Shown here piece after piece: positions 49,973 through 59,596 of a DNA stretch of 64,000 bases. Numbering within the stretch: the stretch's first letter is position 1; the number at the start of each line of letters is the position of its first letter. The position numbers were made by a program, and so were the translations under genes. This DNA is from an uncultured Psychrobacter sp. (GTDB lineage Bacteria > Pseudomonadota > Gammaproteobacteria > Pseudomonadales > Moraxellaceae): positions 1-64,000 of the forward strand of contig NZ_CANMRN010000002.1 in assembly GCF_947500265.1 (NCBI RefSeq). Direction: 5' to 3'. The notes beneath the pieces are model-generated. The model had not been told where the DNA came from, ran no database searches, and worked only from the letters and a program-made list of their open reading frames with translations.

Positions 49973-50057
49973 TCTCAGCCATCATCTTGATACATTGACC
50001 ACACAAGACAGACCGCATGCGGCAAATAAAACCTAATATAGAATAAAGGAAATAACC

Positions 50058-51194
50058 ATGAGTCAAAATAGTTCAGAAGTCGGACAAATCCTCTCAGCAA
50101 ACAACCTACCTGAGACATTGCCAGCATTTACCAAAAAATCAAACGTCGCTGACAGTCGTTTGGGCGCAAAATCCCTATTTGCAACCGATGATTTCTTTGC
50201 AGATAAAAGCCGGATCTTAAATCCTGATGCGCCTATCTTTGTCGTGGGTAAATTCGATAACAACGGTAAATGGATGGACGGCTGGGAAACACGTCGTAAA
50301 CGCCACTTGGGTTACGATTATTTAGTTATCCAACTTGCTCGCCCAACCAAAATAGCTGGTCTAGATATTGATACCAGTCACTTCACGGGTAACTTCCCAT
50401 CTTCCGCCAGTGTCGATGCCTTGTACGCGCCAGAGCTACTGCAGCAAGATGAAGCTGAACTTACCAGTCTAAGCAAAGAAGATTGGGACAATAAAAATTG
50501 GCAGGCACTAGTGGGTATGACCCCACTGCAAGGTCACAACCATGAGCTTATCGAGATTGATAACGAGCAAACGGTAACCCATATTCGTTTAAACATTTAT
50601 CCAGATGGCGGCGTTGCCCGACTACGTGTCTATGGTGATATTCAACTTGATGCGAGCCTAAATACACAAGATGAGACACTTGACTTAGCGGGCGCATTAA
50701 ACGGTGGTCGTGCCATTGCCAGTAACGATGCGCACTTTGGTGCGGCTAGTAATTTACTACTACCAACTAAAGCGCCTAACATGGGTGATGGTTGGGAGAC
50801 TCGTCGTCGCCGTGAGCCAGGCAATGACTGGTGCATCATCGCGCTAGGTCAAGCAGGTATCGTTGATTCCATCGAGATAGATACTGCCCACTTTAAAGGC
50901 AACTACCCTGATAAGGTCTCGATCCAAGCCGTCTACTCACCAAATACACCAGAGCAAACTTTAGTGACTCAGAGTATGTTTTGGGAAACCCTGCTTGAGC
51001 CGCAAAAAACCAATGCGGATGACATTCATCACTTTGGTAAAGACAAGCTTCAGATAGACCAGCCTATCACTCATATTCGGGTTAATATTTTTCCAGATGG
51101 TGGTATCAGCCGTGTACGCGTGTATGGAAAAATTACTGAGGCTAATACTGACACTGGTGCTGGTACTGACACTAATAGCAAAGAGGCTAAATAA
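50058..51194 (+). CDS. alc: Allantoicase
   Basis: Allantoicase splits allantoate to ureidoglycolate and urea. The 378-residue protein shows the family's internal duplication. The first repeat has [20 protein letters not shown] and [11 protein letters not shown], the second [20 protein letters not shown] and [11 protein letters not shown]; each ends in THIR(L/V)NI(Y/F)PDGG. An AAAGGAAA site precedes ATG. Its stop overlaps the allA start by one base (TAATG). Confidence 0.97.
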   Translation: MSQNSSEVGQILSANNLPETLPAFTKKSNVADSRLGAKSLFATDDFFADKSRILNPDAPIFVVGKFDNNGKWMDGWETRRKRHLGYDYLVIQLARPTKIAGLDIDTSHFTGNFPSSASVDALYAPELLQQDEAELTSLSKEDWDNKNWQALVGMTPLQGHNHELIEIDNEQTVTHIRLNIYPDGGVARLRVYGDIQLDASLNTQDETLDLAGALNGGRAIASNDAHFGAASNLLLPTKAPNMGDGWETRRRREPGNDWCIIALGQAGIVDSIEIDTAHFKGNYPDKVSIQAVYSPNTPEQTLVTQSMFWETLLEPQKTNADDIHHFGKDKLQIDQPITHIRVNIFPDGGISRVRVYGKITEANTDTGAGTDTNSKEAK

Positions 51195-51724
51195 TGAGTG
51201 TCACTCTAACGGCTAAGCCTTTGACTAAGGCAAATTTTGCCTCCTATGGCTCGGTCATCGAGCGCTATAGTATTGATGAGAAAACCGCTGACAATACTTA
51301 TGAGATCAACAATGGCTATGCGGTTCGTCATCATGCACTTGCCGAAAGTAAGCTAGACGGTGGCTCAGTTGGTATGAGTATTTTCCGAGCAAAAAAACGT
51401 GAGAATCCGATTGCCCTTTCGGTCATGGAATACCATCCGCTTGGGACACAAGCATTTGTATCTATGGAAGGTCAAGACTATATCGTCGTTGTCGCAAAAG
51501 CTGGTGTGCCGCCGCAGTCGCCTGATGACCTAGCCGTGTTTTACGCGAAATCTCACCAAGGTGTACAGTACGATGCTAATGTCTGGCATCACCCTCTACT
51601 CGCGCTTGGGCGTGACAGTGATTTCTTAGTTATTGATCGTATCAATGGCGAGGGTAATAATTGTCATGAGGTTGATATCACGGATTGGCATGTGTCTATT
51701 AAGTTAGAAGATGAATGCAACTAA
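51194..51724 (+). CDS. allA: Ureidoglycolate lyase
   Basis: AllA cleaves ureidoglycolate to glyoxylate and urea, the last step of the pathway. The 176-residue cupin protein has [29 protein letters not shown] and [10 protein letters not shown], the family blocks around the metal-free active site. Coupled translation with alc through TAATG. No urease or glyoxylate-use gene follows; a terminator ends the operon. Confidence 0.95.
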   Translation: MSVTLTAKPLTKANFASYGSVIERYSIDEKTADNTYEINNGYAVRHHALAESKLDGGSVGMSIFRAKKRENPIALSVMEYHPLGTQAFVSMEGQDYIVVVAKAGVPPQSPDDLAVFYAKSHQGVQYDANVWHHPLLALGRDSDFLVIDRINGEGNNCHEVDITDWHVSIKLEDECN

Positions 51725-51752
51725 GCTGTCATTAAGCACAAATCAAACTGAT

Positions 51753-51790
51753 AAAAGCCCTGTTTATGTTTAACATAAACAGGGCTTTTT
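51753..51790. terminator. Bidirectional terminator between allA and guaD
   Basis: AAAAGCCCTGTTTATGTT and AACATAAACAGGGCTTTT form a perfect 18-bp stem with T- and A-runs. The two converging purine operons end here. Confidence 0.95.
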
Positions 51791-51816
51791 CTTTATTCAT
51801 ATTTTTCGCTAATTTA

Positions 51817-53223
51817 TTAAGCAGTAGATTTTCGATAGCGACTCACACCTGCGATTACCGTCTGATCAATTACTCTATCATCACCCAGCATCATTAGTAC
51901 AAACAACTGCTCTTCCAGTGTCTTGGTCTGCGCCATACGTCGCTCAAGCAATTCCGTTGCACCCATATCGATGACCACAAAATCCGCTTCTTTATTTGGC
52001 ATAAAGTTACCGATTTTATTGTCCAATAATAGCGACTGGGCATTACCCAAAGTAATTTGATATAGCCCTTGATGAGCGGATAGTTGATTGCTTTGTAGTT
52101 GTTGGATTTTATACGCTTCTGACAGAGTCGTCAGCATCGACAGACTTGTCCCTGCTCCAACGTCAGTGGCGATACTGACACCGGTATAACTTAACGTTTT
52201 GGGTAAATCGAATAGTCCACTACCCAAAAACAGATTGGACGTCGGACAGTGTGATATCTGCGTACCAGTATCGCGTAAGCGTTCATACTCCGATATTTCA
52301 AGGTGAATACCATGTGCCAAGGTGGTGCGTCGACCCAGTAATCCCATCGTATCATAGACATCGAGATAGCCTTTATGATTGGGATACAGTTGTTTCACAA
52401 AGGCAATCTCATCAAGGTTTTCTGCAAGATGCGTCTGTAGATAGACACTCTCGTAACTGGCATACAGCTCACCTGCCATTTGTAGTTGCTTGGGTGACGA
52501 GGTAATGGCAAATCTTGGCGTAATCGCCACATGCTGACGTCCGCGCTCATGCCAGTTATCAATGATTTTTTGGGTATCTCGAATGCCTTGCTTAGCAGGC
52601 ACACACAAATTATCAGGCGCATTTTGATCCATCAAGACATTACCTGTGATCATACGAGTATTGAGCTTGTGACTTTCCGTAAAAAATGCGTTCACTGATT
52701 CAGGGTGGCTGGTAGAAAATACCATGGCGCTCGTTGTACCATTGGCTAGCAACTGATTTAGAAAGAACTGCGCCGTATCATGTGCTACTTTTGGATCGCC
52801 AAAATTGGCCTCGGTGACGAAAGTATAATTATTAAGCCAGTCGAGCAACTGCTCACCGTAAGCAGCAATCATATCTATTTGCGGATAATGTACATGAGTA
52901 TCGATAAAACCTGGCATGATAAGTTTGTCACGATAATCATGTACTTTAACTACTAACTGGTCTACTTGCTCAGAGGTATTAGTATATTTCGCTAATATTG
53001 TCTCGTTATGCCCATACTCTACAATGCACCCTGTCACATCATCTACGACAAGTGCACCATCAGCGATATATTCAGGATAAACCTGTATACCTTCAATCAC
53101 TGGTAGCAACGTAATGTCTCGTTCCACAGCTAATGTCTGTGAATGATCAGAGGTTGTACGCTCAATACGATCGCTTTCGGTCAAGTAGTGCAGCAGTCGA
53201 GCTTGATAAATATGTAGGGTCAT
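51817..53223 (-). CDS. guaD: Guanine deaminase
   Basis: GuaD converts guanine to xanthine. The 468-residue amidohydrolase has the metal motif MPGFIDTHVHYPQ, then YLQTHLAENLDEI with another His ligand, TTLAHGIHLE, and HCPTSNLFLGSGLF, which is specific to guanine deaminases. An N-terminal segment of about 45 residues is a little longer than usual. It follows xdhC after 104 bases on the same strand, so guanine and xanthine steps are likely co-transcribed. Confidence 0.95.
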   Translation of the reverse strand: MTLHIYQARLLHYLTESDRIERTTSDHSQTLAVERDITLLPVIEGIQVYPEYIADGALVVDDVTGCIVEYGHNETILAKYTNTSEQVDQLVVKVHDYRDKLIMPGFIDTHVHYPQIDMIAAYGEQLLDWLNNYTFVTEANFGDPKVAHDTAQFFLNQLLANGTTSAMVFSTSHPESVNAFFTESHKLNTRMITGNVLMDQNAPDNLCVPAKQGIRDTQKIIDNWHERGRQHVAITPRFAITSSPKQLQMAGELYASYESVYLQTHLAENLDEIAFVKQLYPNHKGYLDVYDTMGLLGRRTTLAHGIHLEISEYERLRDTGTQISHCPTSNLFLGSGLFDLPKTLSYTGVSIATDVGAGTSLSMLTTLSEAYKIQQLQSNQLSAHQGLYQITLGNAQSLLLDNKIGNFMPNKEADFVVIDMGATELLERRMAQTKTLEEQLFVLMMLGDDRVIDQTVIAGVSRYRKSTA

Positions 53224-53327
53224 TCGTAGATCTCACAATGGCTGGGTAGTCCTGAGCGTTTTGATAAATAGTACTGAGCGCTTTAATAATTTGATAAAAA
53301 GTATAAAAGTTATATGGAGTGAACCGT

Positions 53328-54299
53328 TCAAGAAATAGCTTGATGATACTGCTGCAGGAGTTGTGCCACGATAGAGACCGCCACCGCCATCGGCTCTTTC
53401 CCACCAACTTGCAATCCGATTGGCATGACCAACTGATTGACCAGTTGCTCACCGTAGCCACGCTGCATCAAGCGATCTCTAAAACGCTTGGCTTTGGTTG
53501 CCGAGGCAATGCAGCCTATGTAAGGTGCTGAAATATCTGAACATTGATCCTCAGACGAGCTAGTATCATAAATAGTATCTAATGCCGCCCGCACTAACTC
53601 AAAATCAACACTATGGTCATGAGTCATAACCAGAATAAAACGCTGACCACCCTGCTCGATAAATGGGCGCACAAAATCTACAGGCTCATCATCGATATGC
53701 GGACGGATATGCGCTGGTAGGTTATAAAGTTTGGATTGATTAGTAGTAGATTCATCAACTAAGTAACGCTTAAACATCTCTGGGCGACTGTCCACCCAAT
53801 CTACCTGACAAGGTAGCTCAGCGAGGATGGTCATTAGCGCTGATGCTACATGCCCTGCACCAAACACTAGTACTGACATCGGCGGCGTTACATTGAAGCA
53901 TTCGAACATAACGGTGACGCTACCGCCGCAACACTGTGCCAATTTTGCACCTAGCGGGTAGTGCTTAGTATAGACAGCATCACGGCGTACCCCTTTAGAA
54001 GGTACTGATGCGCTTTCACCGTCAGTTTCAGCGACTTTTGGTTTTACTTCTTTTGATACCGTTGCTGCTATTTCACCATTTAATAGCTGCCGTGCAGTAT
54101 TGATCACGTCATGTTCTAGACCGCCGCCGCCTAGCGTATCTATGATACTGTCCTGCGCGACGATCATCTTTGCCTGTAGCGCTCGAGGAGCAGATCCATT
54201 TACGGCCACGACCGTCGCCAACACGTGAGCGATGCCTTGCTGCTGATATCGCGCTAGACCTTCATACCAAACGACTGGCGGTGCTAGCGACTCATTCAC
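53328..54299 (-). CDS. xdhC: Xanthine dehydrogenase accessory protein XdhC
   Basis: XdhC binds the molybdenum cofactor, helps its sulfuration and inserts it into XdhB. The N-terminal XdhC/CoxI segment HVLATVVAVNGSAPRALQAK and the glycine-rich DTLGGGGLEHDV are present, and the C-terminal Rossmann domain has VFGAGHVASALM and TGCIASATKAKR-like IGCIASATKAKRF. The start is GTG at 54299, eight bases inside xdhB, so translation is coupled. Confidence 0.95.
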   Translation of the reverse strand: MNESLAPPVVWYEGLARYQQQGIAHVLATVVAVNGSAPRALQAKMIVAQDSIIDTLGGGGLEHDVINTARQLLNGEIAATVSKEVKPKVAETDGESASVPSKGVRRDAVYTKHYPLGAKLAQCCGGSVTVMFECFNVTPPMSVLVFGAGHVASALMTILAELPCQVDWVDSRPEMFKRYLVDESTTNQSKLYNLPAHIRPHIDDEPVDFVRPFIEQGGQRFILVMTHDHSVDFELVRAALDTIYDTSSSEDQCSDISAPYIGCIASATKAKRFRDRLMQRGYGEQLVNQLVMPIGLQVGGKEPMAVAVSIVAQLLQQYHQAIS

Positions 54300-56865
54300 T
54301 GTGCGCAGGACCTCTTGCCCCTGCTACATTTGGATGCTCTATCGCGTTAGGCTGGTCATCGGTTTGTTTGCCTTCGACTTCTTTTGGATCGATGTCTTTA
54401 GCATGACGTACGTCTTGCGGCATTGCTTTTTCGTTGTAAAGGTCACTGTTCTCTTCTGCGCCTTTTACTAAACTATCAACCGTATCTGTATCTGCTTTAG
54501 TTGTTAAATTCCACGACGTGCCTTGCATGTGCATGACTGCTTTTAAAACCGCTTCTGGCGTCGCAGGCATGGTCAGCTCTGGATTCTTTTTATAATCACC
54601 AAGGCTAGCCACTGCATTATTAAGGGCACACCAAACACTGGCTGCCAACATAAACGGCGGCTCGCCAACGGCTTTAGAGTTATAAATCGTTTGTTCTTCG
54701 TTTTTGCGATCGTACAATTTGACATTCCACTGCTTAGGCAAGTCATGCGCGGTTGGAATTTTATAATTAGCAGGACTATCAGATGCGAGCTTACCTTTGT
54801 CATTCCAGATTAACTCTTCTGCTGTGAGCCAACCCATGCCTTGCACAAAGCCACCTTCAATCTGGCCAATATCAATGGCAGGGTTGATCGATTGTCCTGC
54901 GTCATGCAGCACATCACAGCGCAGGACTTTGTACTCACCTGTCAATGTATCAATTTCCACCTCAGCACAGGCAGCGCCCAAAGCAAAGTAGAAGAACGGA
55001 CGTCCCCATGCTTTAGAGCGATCATAAAATATCTTCGGCGTTTTGTAGTAGCCAGTAGACGATAGACTGATACGGTTCTGGTACGATAGTTGAATCATCT
55101 CAGCAAAAGTCAATGTTTCTTTATCGCCAATATAGACATGGTTCTTTTCAAAACGTATGTCTTCTTGCGCTACGTCGAAATGTTCAGCAGCAAATTCAAG
55201 TATACGCGCTTTGATATTCAAGCAAGCGTTTTGAGCCGCCTTACCATTGATATCGGTACCTGATGACGCGGCGGTTGGTGAAGTGTTAGGCACTTTATCC
55301 GTACGTGTCGCTGATACTTTAACTGTATCCAGATCAACGTCAAATTCATTGGCAACAATTTGGGCGATTTTAATATATAAACCCTGCCCCATCTCCGTAC
55401 CACCATGATTAAGGTGGATACTGCCATCGGTATAAATATGTACCAATGCACCTGCCTGATTAAGCGTCTGCACCGTGAATGAAATACCGAATTTTACTGG
55501 CGTTAAAGCAAGACCCAAACGTTTATCACTGCCTTCAGCGGCAGCTTTTTGATTGGCTTCTATAATTTGTTGACGGCGATTGTCATAATCGCAATCGTCT
55601 GCCAGTTTGGTCATGATGGTCGCTAAATCAAAATGCTCAATCGTCTGACCGTAATGCGTACTTTGACCATCTTGATACAAGTTTGCCAAACGCACTTGTA
55701 ATGGATCCTGCCCCAATGTATAGGCAATATGGTCCATCATATATTCAGCAGTCATCAGACCTTGTGGACCACCAAATCCTCGATAAGCAGTATTGGATAC
55801 GGTATGCGTTTTGCAGCGATGACCCGCAACATGAGCAGCTGGGTAATAATAGGCGTTATCACAATGGAACATCGCTCTATCAACGATGGCATCAGACAAA
55901 TCTGGCGCATAACCACACAAACCAGCCAGTTGCATATCCACGCCCAATATACGACCAGACTCGTCTAAACCAACCTCATAACGGTTGGCAAACTCATGAC
56001 GCTTACCCGTCACCACCATGTCATCTTGACGATCTAAACGCATACTGACTGGAACGTTATGACGTTTGGCGATAATACCGCACAGACATGCCCATGCAGC
56101 GGCTTGCGTCTCTTTACCACCAAACCCGCCACCCATACGGCGCACGACTGTGTTTACCGCATGAAATGGCAAATCCGTCACTTCGGCGACCAACTGCTGT
56201 ACTTCGCTTGGATGCTGTGACGACGTGTATACTTCTAGCCCGCCATCGTCACAAGGCACGACATAAGACACTTGGCCTTCGAGATAAAAGTGCTCTTGCC
56301 CGCGCATATGAATATGACCTTCAATGCGAATCGGTGCGTTCTCAAGTGCAGTCGCCGCGTCACCACGCTTCATAAAGTGACTCGGACGTACAAAGAACTC
56401 TTGCTCTAACGCTTTATCAATACTAAGTACTGCTGGCAATGGCTCATACTCCACCACTGCCTTGGTAGCCGCTTTTTTGGCAGCGCGATGACTGCTCGCT
56501 ACTACTACAAATAACGTCTGACCCACATACTCTGTGATGTCATCCACCATCAGTGGCTCACCGTCGAACACCGCACCGATATCCGTCTGCGCAGGCAAAT
56601 CTTTAAAACTTAAGACATCTACCACCCCATCCGCATCTCTAACAGCGCTTAAATCCATACTCAGTACACGTGCATGAGCATGGCTGCTTTTACCTACTGC
56701 CAGATGTAGCGTGCCTTGCGGTTTTGCAATATCATCCACATAAGTCGCCGTCCCCATGACATGACTAATCGCACTATCATGCTTAGCCGAGGTACCAATT
56801 TTATTTTTTGGCGGACGCACGCGGCGGATACTATAACTGTCAAATAAGGACGAATGATGGCTCAT
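54292..56865 (-). CDS. xdhB: Xanthine dehydrogenase, molybdopterin-binding subunit
   Basis: XdhB hydroxylates hypoxanthine and xanthine to urate. The 857 residues contain the molybdopterin-binding segments RRMGGGFGGKETQ and NTAYRGFGGPQGL, the substrate-site arginine region, and the catalytic Glu in GEPPFMLAASVW near the C-terminus. The tail of about 75 residues after residue 780 is acidic, low in complexity and longer than in relatives. It overlaps xdhC by eight bases and lies 95 bases after xdhA. Confidence 0.97.
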   Translation of the reverse strand: MSHHSSLFDSYSIRRVRPPKNKIGTSAKHDSAISHVMGTATYVDDIAKPQGTLHLAVGKSSHAHARVLSMDLSAVRDADGVVDVLSFKDLPAQTDIGAVFDGEPLMVDDITEYVGQTLFVVVASSHRAAKKAATKAVVEYEPLPAVLSIDKALEQEFFVRPSHFMKRGDAATALENAPIRIEGHIHMRGQEHFYLEGQVSYVVPCDDGGLEVYTSSQHPSEVQQLVAEVTDLPFHAVNTVVRRMGGGFGGKETQAAAWACLCGIIAKRHNVPVSMRLDRQDDMVVTGKRHEFANRYEVGLDESGRILGVDMQLAGLCGYAPDLSDAIVDRAMFHCDNAYYYPAAHVAGHRCKTHTVSNTAYRGFGGPQGLMTAEYMMDHIAYTLGQDPLQVRLANLYQDGQSTHYGQTIEHFDLATIMTKLADDCDYDNRRQQIIEANQKAAAEGSDKRLGLALTPVKFGISFTVQTLNQAGALVHIYTDGSIHLNHGGTEMGQGLYIKIAQIVANEFDVDLDTVKVSATRTDKVPNTSPTAASSGTDINGKAAQNACLNIKARILEFAAEHFDVAQEDIRFEKNHVYIGDKETLTFAEMIQLSYQNRISLSSTGYYKTPKIFYDRSKAWGRPFFYFALGAACAEVEIDTLTGEYKVLRCDVLHDAGQSINPAIDIGQIEGGFVQGMGWLTAEELIWNDKGKLASDSPANYKIPTAHDLPKQWNVKLYDRKNEEQTIYNSKAVGEPPFMLAASVWCALNNAVASLGDYKKNPELTMPATPEAVLKAVMHMQGTSWNLTTKADTDTVDSLVKGAEENSDLYNEKAMPQDVRHAKDIDPKEVEGKQTDDQPNAIEHPNVAGARGPAHSE

Positions 56866-56960
56866 GGCGGATCTCTTCTATTAGGACGCTTTGATTAATG
56901 CTCTGTTATTCTTGGCAAATATAACGATAAGGCGGTATTAGCAAACAACAATTCTGCTAG

Positions 56961-58679
56961 TTAAGCAGTCTCAGTCTGTCTACCTGCTACCAACTGCTTA
57001 CCGCACTTCACCAGCAGACGCTGTACCACATGTGAGCGATATTCACGGCTGGCTCTGACATCAGTCATAGGCGTAACGTCTGCAGACAAGACTTGTGCTG
57101 CTTGCTCAAAACTCGCAACTTCAGCCGCTTGCCCAATGAGCGCTTGCTGACAGGTTGTGGCTAACAATGGTATGGCAGCCATTCCGCCAAGCCCAAGCTT
57201 TGCATTCTCTATCGTCATGCCATCTGCTGATACATCGATTCGCGCAGCCAATAGACACGCTGAAATATCATCTTCGTAGCGTTTGCTAATTTTATGAATA
57301 AATAAGTGCTGATTGTCATGCATCAGAGGAATATGAATAGCGACTACGTAACTGCCTGCTTGCAGTTTAGTCTTTTTATAATCTAGGAAAAATTCTGATA
57401 AAGGTATGATCTCATCCGTATAAACCGAATCACTATTATCTAAATCGTTACCTGATTCTTCATGATTAGGCGCGCAATGACGCAGATGAATTGACGCATC
57501 TAACGCTAATAAAATCGGTGGTAAATCACCAATTGGAGAAGCGTTGGCTATATTGCCGCCGATGGTACCCATATTACGAATTTGCGGAGAGGCAATGCGC
57601 TCAAATACTTGCGCAAAACTTGGAAAATACTGCTCAAGTACAGGCAACATCTGCTGATAGCTCATGCCAGCACCTAATACTAGTGATTGGCTAGGAGCTT
57701 GCTTGTCATCCGACTCTTCATTGCTTGAGTCATACTTTGCGTCAAATAATGACCATGATTTTAATGCCTCGACAGCTGAAAGCTGGATAATGACCTCGTG
57801 ATCAACCAAATGCTGGGTTACACTCAATCCCAAGTCCGTACCACCTGCCCAAATCGTTGCCTGTGGATTGGCAGCTAATACCTGATTGAGTTCATCTAGT
57901 GTTCTAGGTATAAATAACTGTCGCCCAGCATCATTAAGTGCAGGTGCAATATCATTCGACTCTGCATTTTTTAATTTGTCTTTGGCTGGCACATGCTCAG
58001 ACACTACTGACTCCTTTGTACTGCCCATCGCATCTGTCGCTAGACTGATAGTCAGGTCTTTCACTGCTGACTGCTCTGCTTCTCTCTGCTGACCGATATC
58101 ACTCATCAGTAGGCCCGCCTCGATAATCGGTCGATAACCTGTACAGCGACATAGGTTGCCAGAGATTGAAGCAACCACTTCATCATAGCTTAGTTGCTTG
58201 GCATCGTTCTGACTTGCTGTCTCTTGACTTGTCTGCATACGATTGTTTTCGTAAACACAAGCCAGCGACATCACAAACCCAGGCGTGCAAAAACCGCACT
58301 GTGATCCGTGACATTCAACCATGGCTTGCTGCGCTGGATGCAGCAGAGCACGTTCTGGATGATGCTCAGGATTATCTGCCAAATAAGAAGCCGTCATCAG
58401 ATGATGGCCATCCATAAGCGACACTAGCGTAATGCAGGAGTTGACTGTATAGAACGGTGGCGTCACATTTTTTTCGTCACCATTTTCATCATTAAGCGCT
58501 GGCTGGCTAGCGTTAGGCAGGCGCTGAACCATCACAGTACAGGCACCGCAATCACCACTACCACAGCCTTCCTTGGTATCGGTTTGGCCTTCATGCAATC
58601 GTAGATACTCAAGCACCGTCGTATTAGGGTTAAGCTGGGTTAGCTCATGGCGTTTCCCATTTAAGTAAAAACTAATCAT
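56961..58679 (-). CDS. xdhA: Xanthine dehydrogenase, iron-sulfur/FAD subunit
   Basis: XdhA carries electrons from the molybdenum site to NAD. It has a plant-type [2Fe-2S] cluster (CGSGDCGAC, Cys39, 44, 47 plus Cys82), a second cluster (CGFC at 128-131 and CRC at 177-179) and the FAD domain with WAGGTDLGLSVTQ and GTIGGNIANASPIGD. An unusual polar insertion lies between the iron-sulfur and FAD parts (about residues 195-255). Operator site 3 lies about 255 bases before the start. It leads an operon xdhA-xdhB-xdhC-guaD. Confidence 0.97.
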   Translation of the reverse strand: MISFYLNGKRHELTQLNPNTTVLEYLRLHEGQTDTKEGCGSGDCGACTVMVQRLPNASQPALNDENGDEKNVTPPFYTVNSCITLVSLMDGHHLMTASYLADNPEHHPERALLHPAQQAMVECHGSQCGFCTPGFVMSLACVYENNRMQTSQETASQNDAKQLSYDEVVASISGNLCRCTGYRPIIEAGLLMSDIGQQREAEQSAVKDLTISLATDAMGSTKESVVSEHVPAKDKLKNAESNDIAPALNDAGRQLFIPRTLDELNQVLAANPQATIWAGGTDLGLSVTQHLVDHEVIIQLSAVEALKSWSLFDAKYDSSNEESDDKQAPSQSLVLGAGMSYQQMLPVLEQYFPSFAQVFERIASPQIRNMGTIGGNIANASPIGDLPPILLALDASIHLRHCAPNHEESGNDLDNSDSVYTDEIIPLSEFFLDYKKTKLQAGSYVVAIHIPLMHDNQHLFIHKISKRYEDDISACLLAARIDVSADGMTIENAKLGLGGMAAIPLLATTCQQALIGQAAEVASFEQAAQVLSADVTPMTDVRASREYRSHVVQRLLVKCGKQLVAGRQTETA

Positions 58680-58926
58680 AGCAAGACTCGGCTAAAATAA
58701 AATAATGAAGATAAGCATAGGGCTTAAGGAATTTGACGGCTTAAATGCTGAACGTAAGCATTTGGTTTACATCATGCTGCAACCGCTCAAGTACGGTTAT
58801 TATGTTTTATTTGCTAATACATTCTTAAGAGATAAAAAAATCAGGACATCGCGCTTTTTAATATCAGGTAAGCTGGTTGCAAATATCAGCATTCATCGAA
58901 CAAATTTGTTAGAAAACTCGTACTAT

Positions 58927-58956
58927 AGGATACTTGACTATTTGGTCAGCTTTCAA
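58927..58956 (-). promoter_or_regulatory. xdhA promoter with RutR-type operator, site 3
   Basis: On the minus strand TTGAAA (58956-58951), an 18-base spacer and TATCCT (58932-58927) form a promoter. The operator, plus-strand TTGACTATTTGGTCAG at 58934-58949, fills the spacer. It matches the two other island sites at both half-sites (TTGACYA and TGGTCAG). The plus-strand frame at 58705-58995 covers this region and is judged spurious. Confidence 0.7.
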
Positions 58957-59359
58957 CATATTATCACTATTCTTATTTATAACACAACCCGTTAAAATGC
59001 CTATAGATACTATCAAACAGTTGGCAAATAATTGGTAGATAACTTAAATCTAAGTAAACACCTATACGTTTTGTAGATTTTATTCACTGCTCAGCAACTC
59101 AACACCAGACGCTGTTTTTATAAATATTTCTAATTTTATACATGACAAATCAAACGAAGCGTTAGATAAGCCGTACTCCAAACAGTGAGATAGCTTGCAT
59201 AAAAACAGTACCGAATACATATATCGCCTTTAAACTGCTATGAACCGCCGATTTTTATATATAATGTCTGCAAATAAGCCCGACTCTTCACTGTTGTGAC
59301 TTCTAATGATAAGTAATCGTGACATATCGTTGGGCTAAAATCGTTTTTGAGATATTACT
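58957..59359. other. Intergenic region upstream of xdhA and the small lipoprotein gene
   Basis: These 403 AT-rich bases hold no recognisable gene or RNA. TATATATAATG near 59260 could be part of a promoter for the following small gene. Confidence 0.45.
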
Positions 59360-59485
59360 ATGAAGTCATTTGCCTTTACCTATTTGCTAATAGCAACGAT
59401 GCTGTTAGGAGGTTGTCAATCATTTCAATTCGTTGACAGTCCTATCCCCGTGAAGCCCGCCCCTACTAAGCTCGTTGCTCCATAA
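59360..59485 (+). CDS. 41-residue lipoprotein
   Basis: The frame reads MKSFAFTYLLIATMLLGGCQ, a clear lipoprotein signal with lipobox LLGGC (Cys19), then a short Pro/Lys-rich mature part ending KPAPTKLVAP. TGAGA lies before ATG, and a terminator follows 48 bases after the stop. Its size is like other tiny outer-membrane lipoproteins, but I do not recognise the family. Confidence 0.7.
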   Translation: MKSFAFTYLLIATMLLGGCQSFQFVDSPIPVKPAPTKLVAP

Positions 59486-59532
59486 AAAGCCTAGCGCTTA
59501 ATCGCACTTATCGCTCAATAAAAATTGGGCAC

Positions 59533-59566
59533 AAAAAAAGCAGACATCAATAATGTCTGCTTTTTT
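59533..59566. terminator. Bidirectional terminator
   Basis: AAAGCAGACAT and ATGTCTGCTTT form an 11-bp stem with runs of A and T outside. It serves the small lipoprotein gene (plus) and the flavodoxin-like gene (minus). Confidence 0.94.
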
Positions 59567-59596
59567 ATTCGATCGCTCTGTCGGTTCTAGCTTTTT

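Noticed and set aside
58705..58995. 96-codon frame antisense to the xdhA promoter
   Set aside because: It covers the operator and promoter of xdhA, and has no recognisable domain or ribosome binding site.
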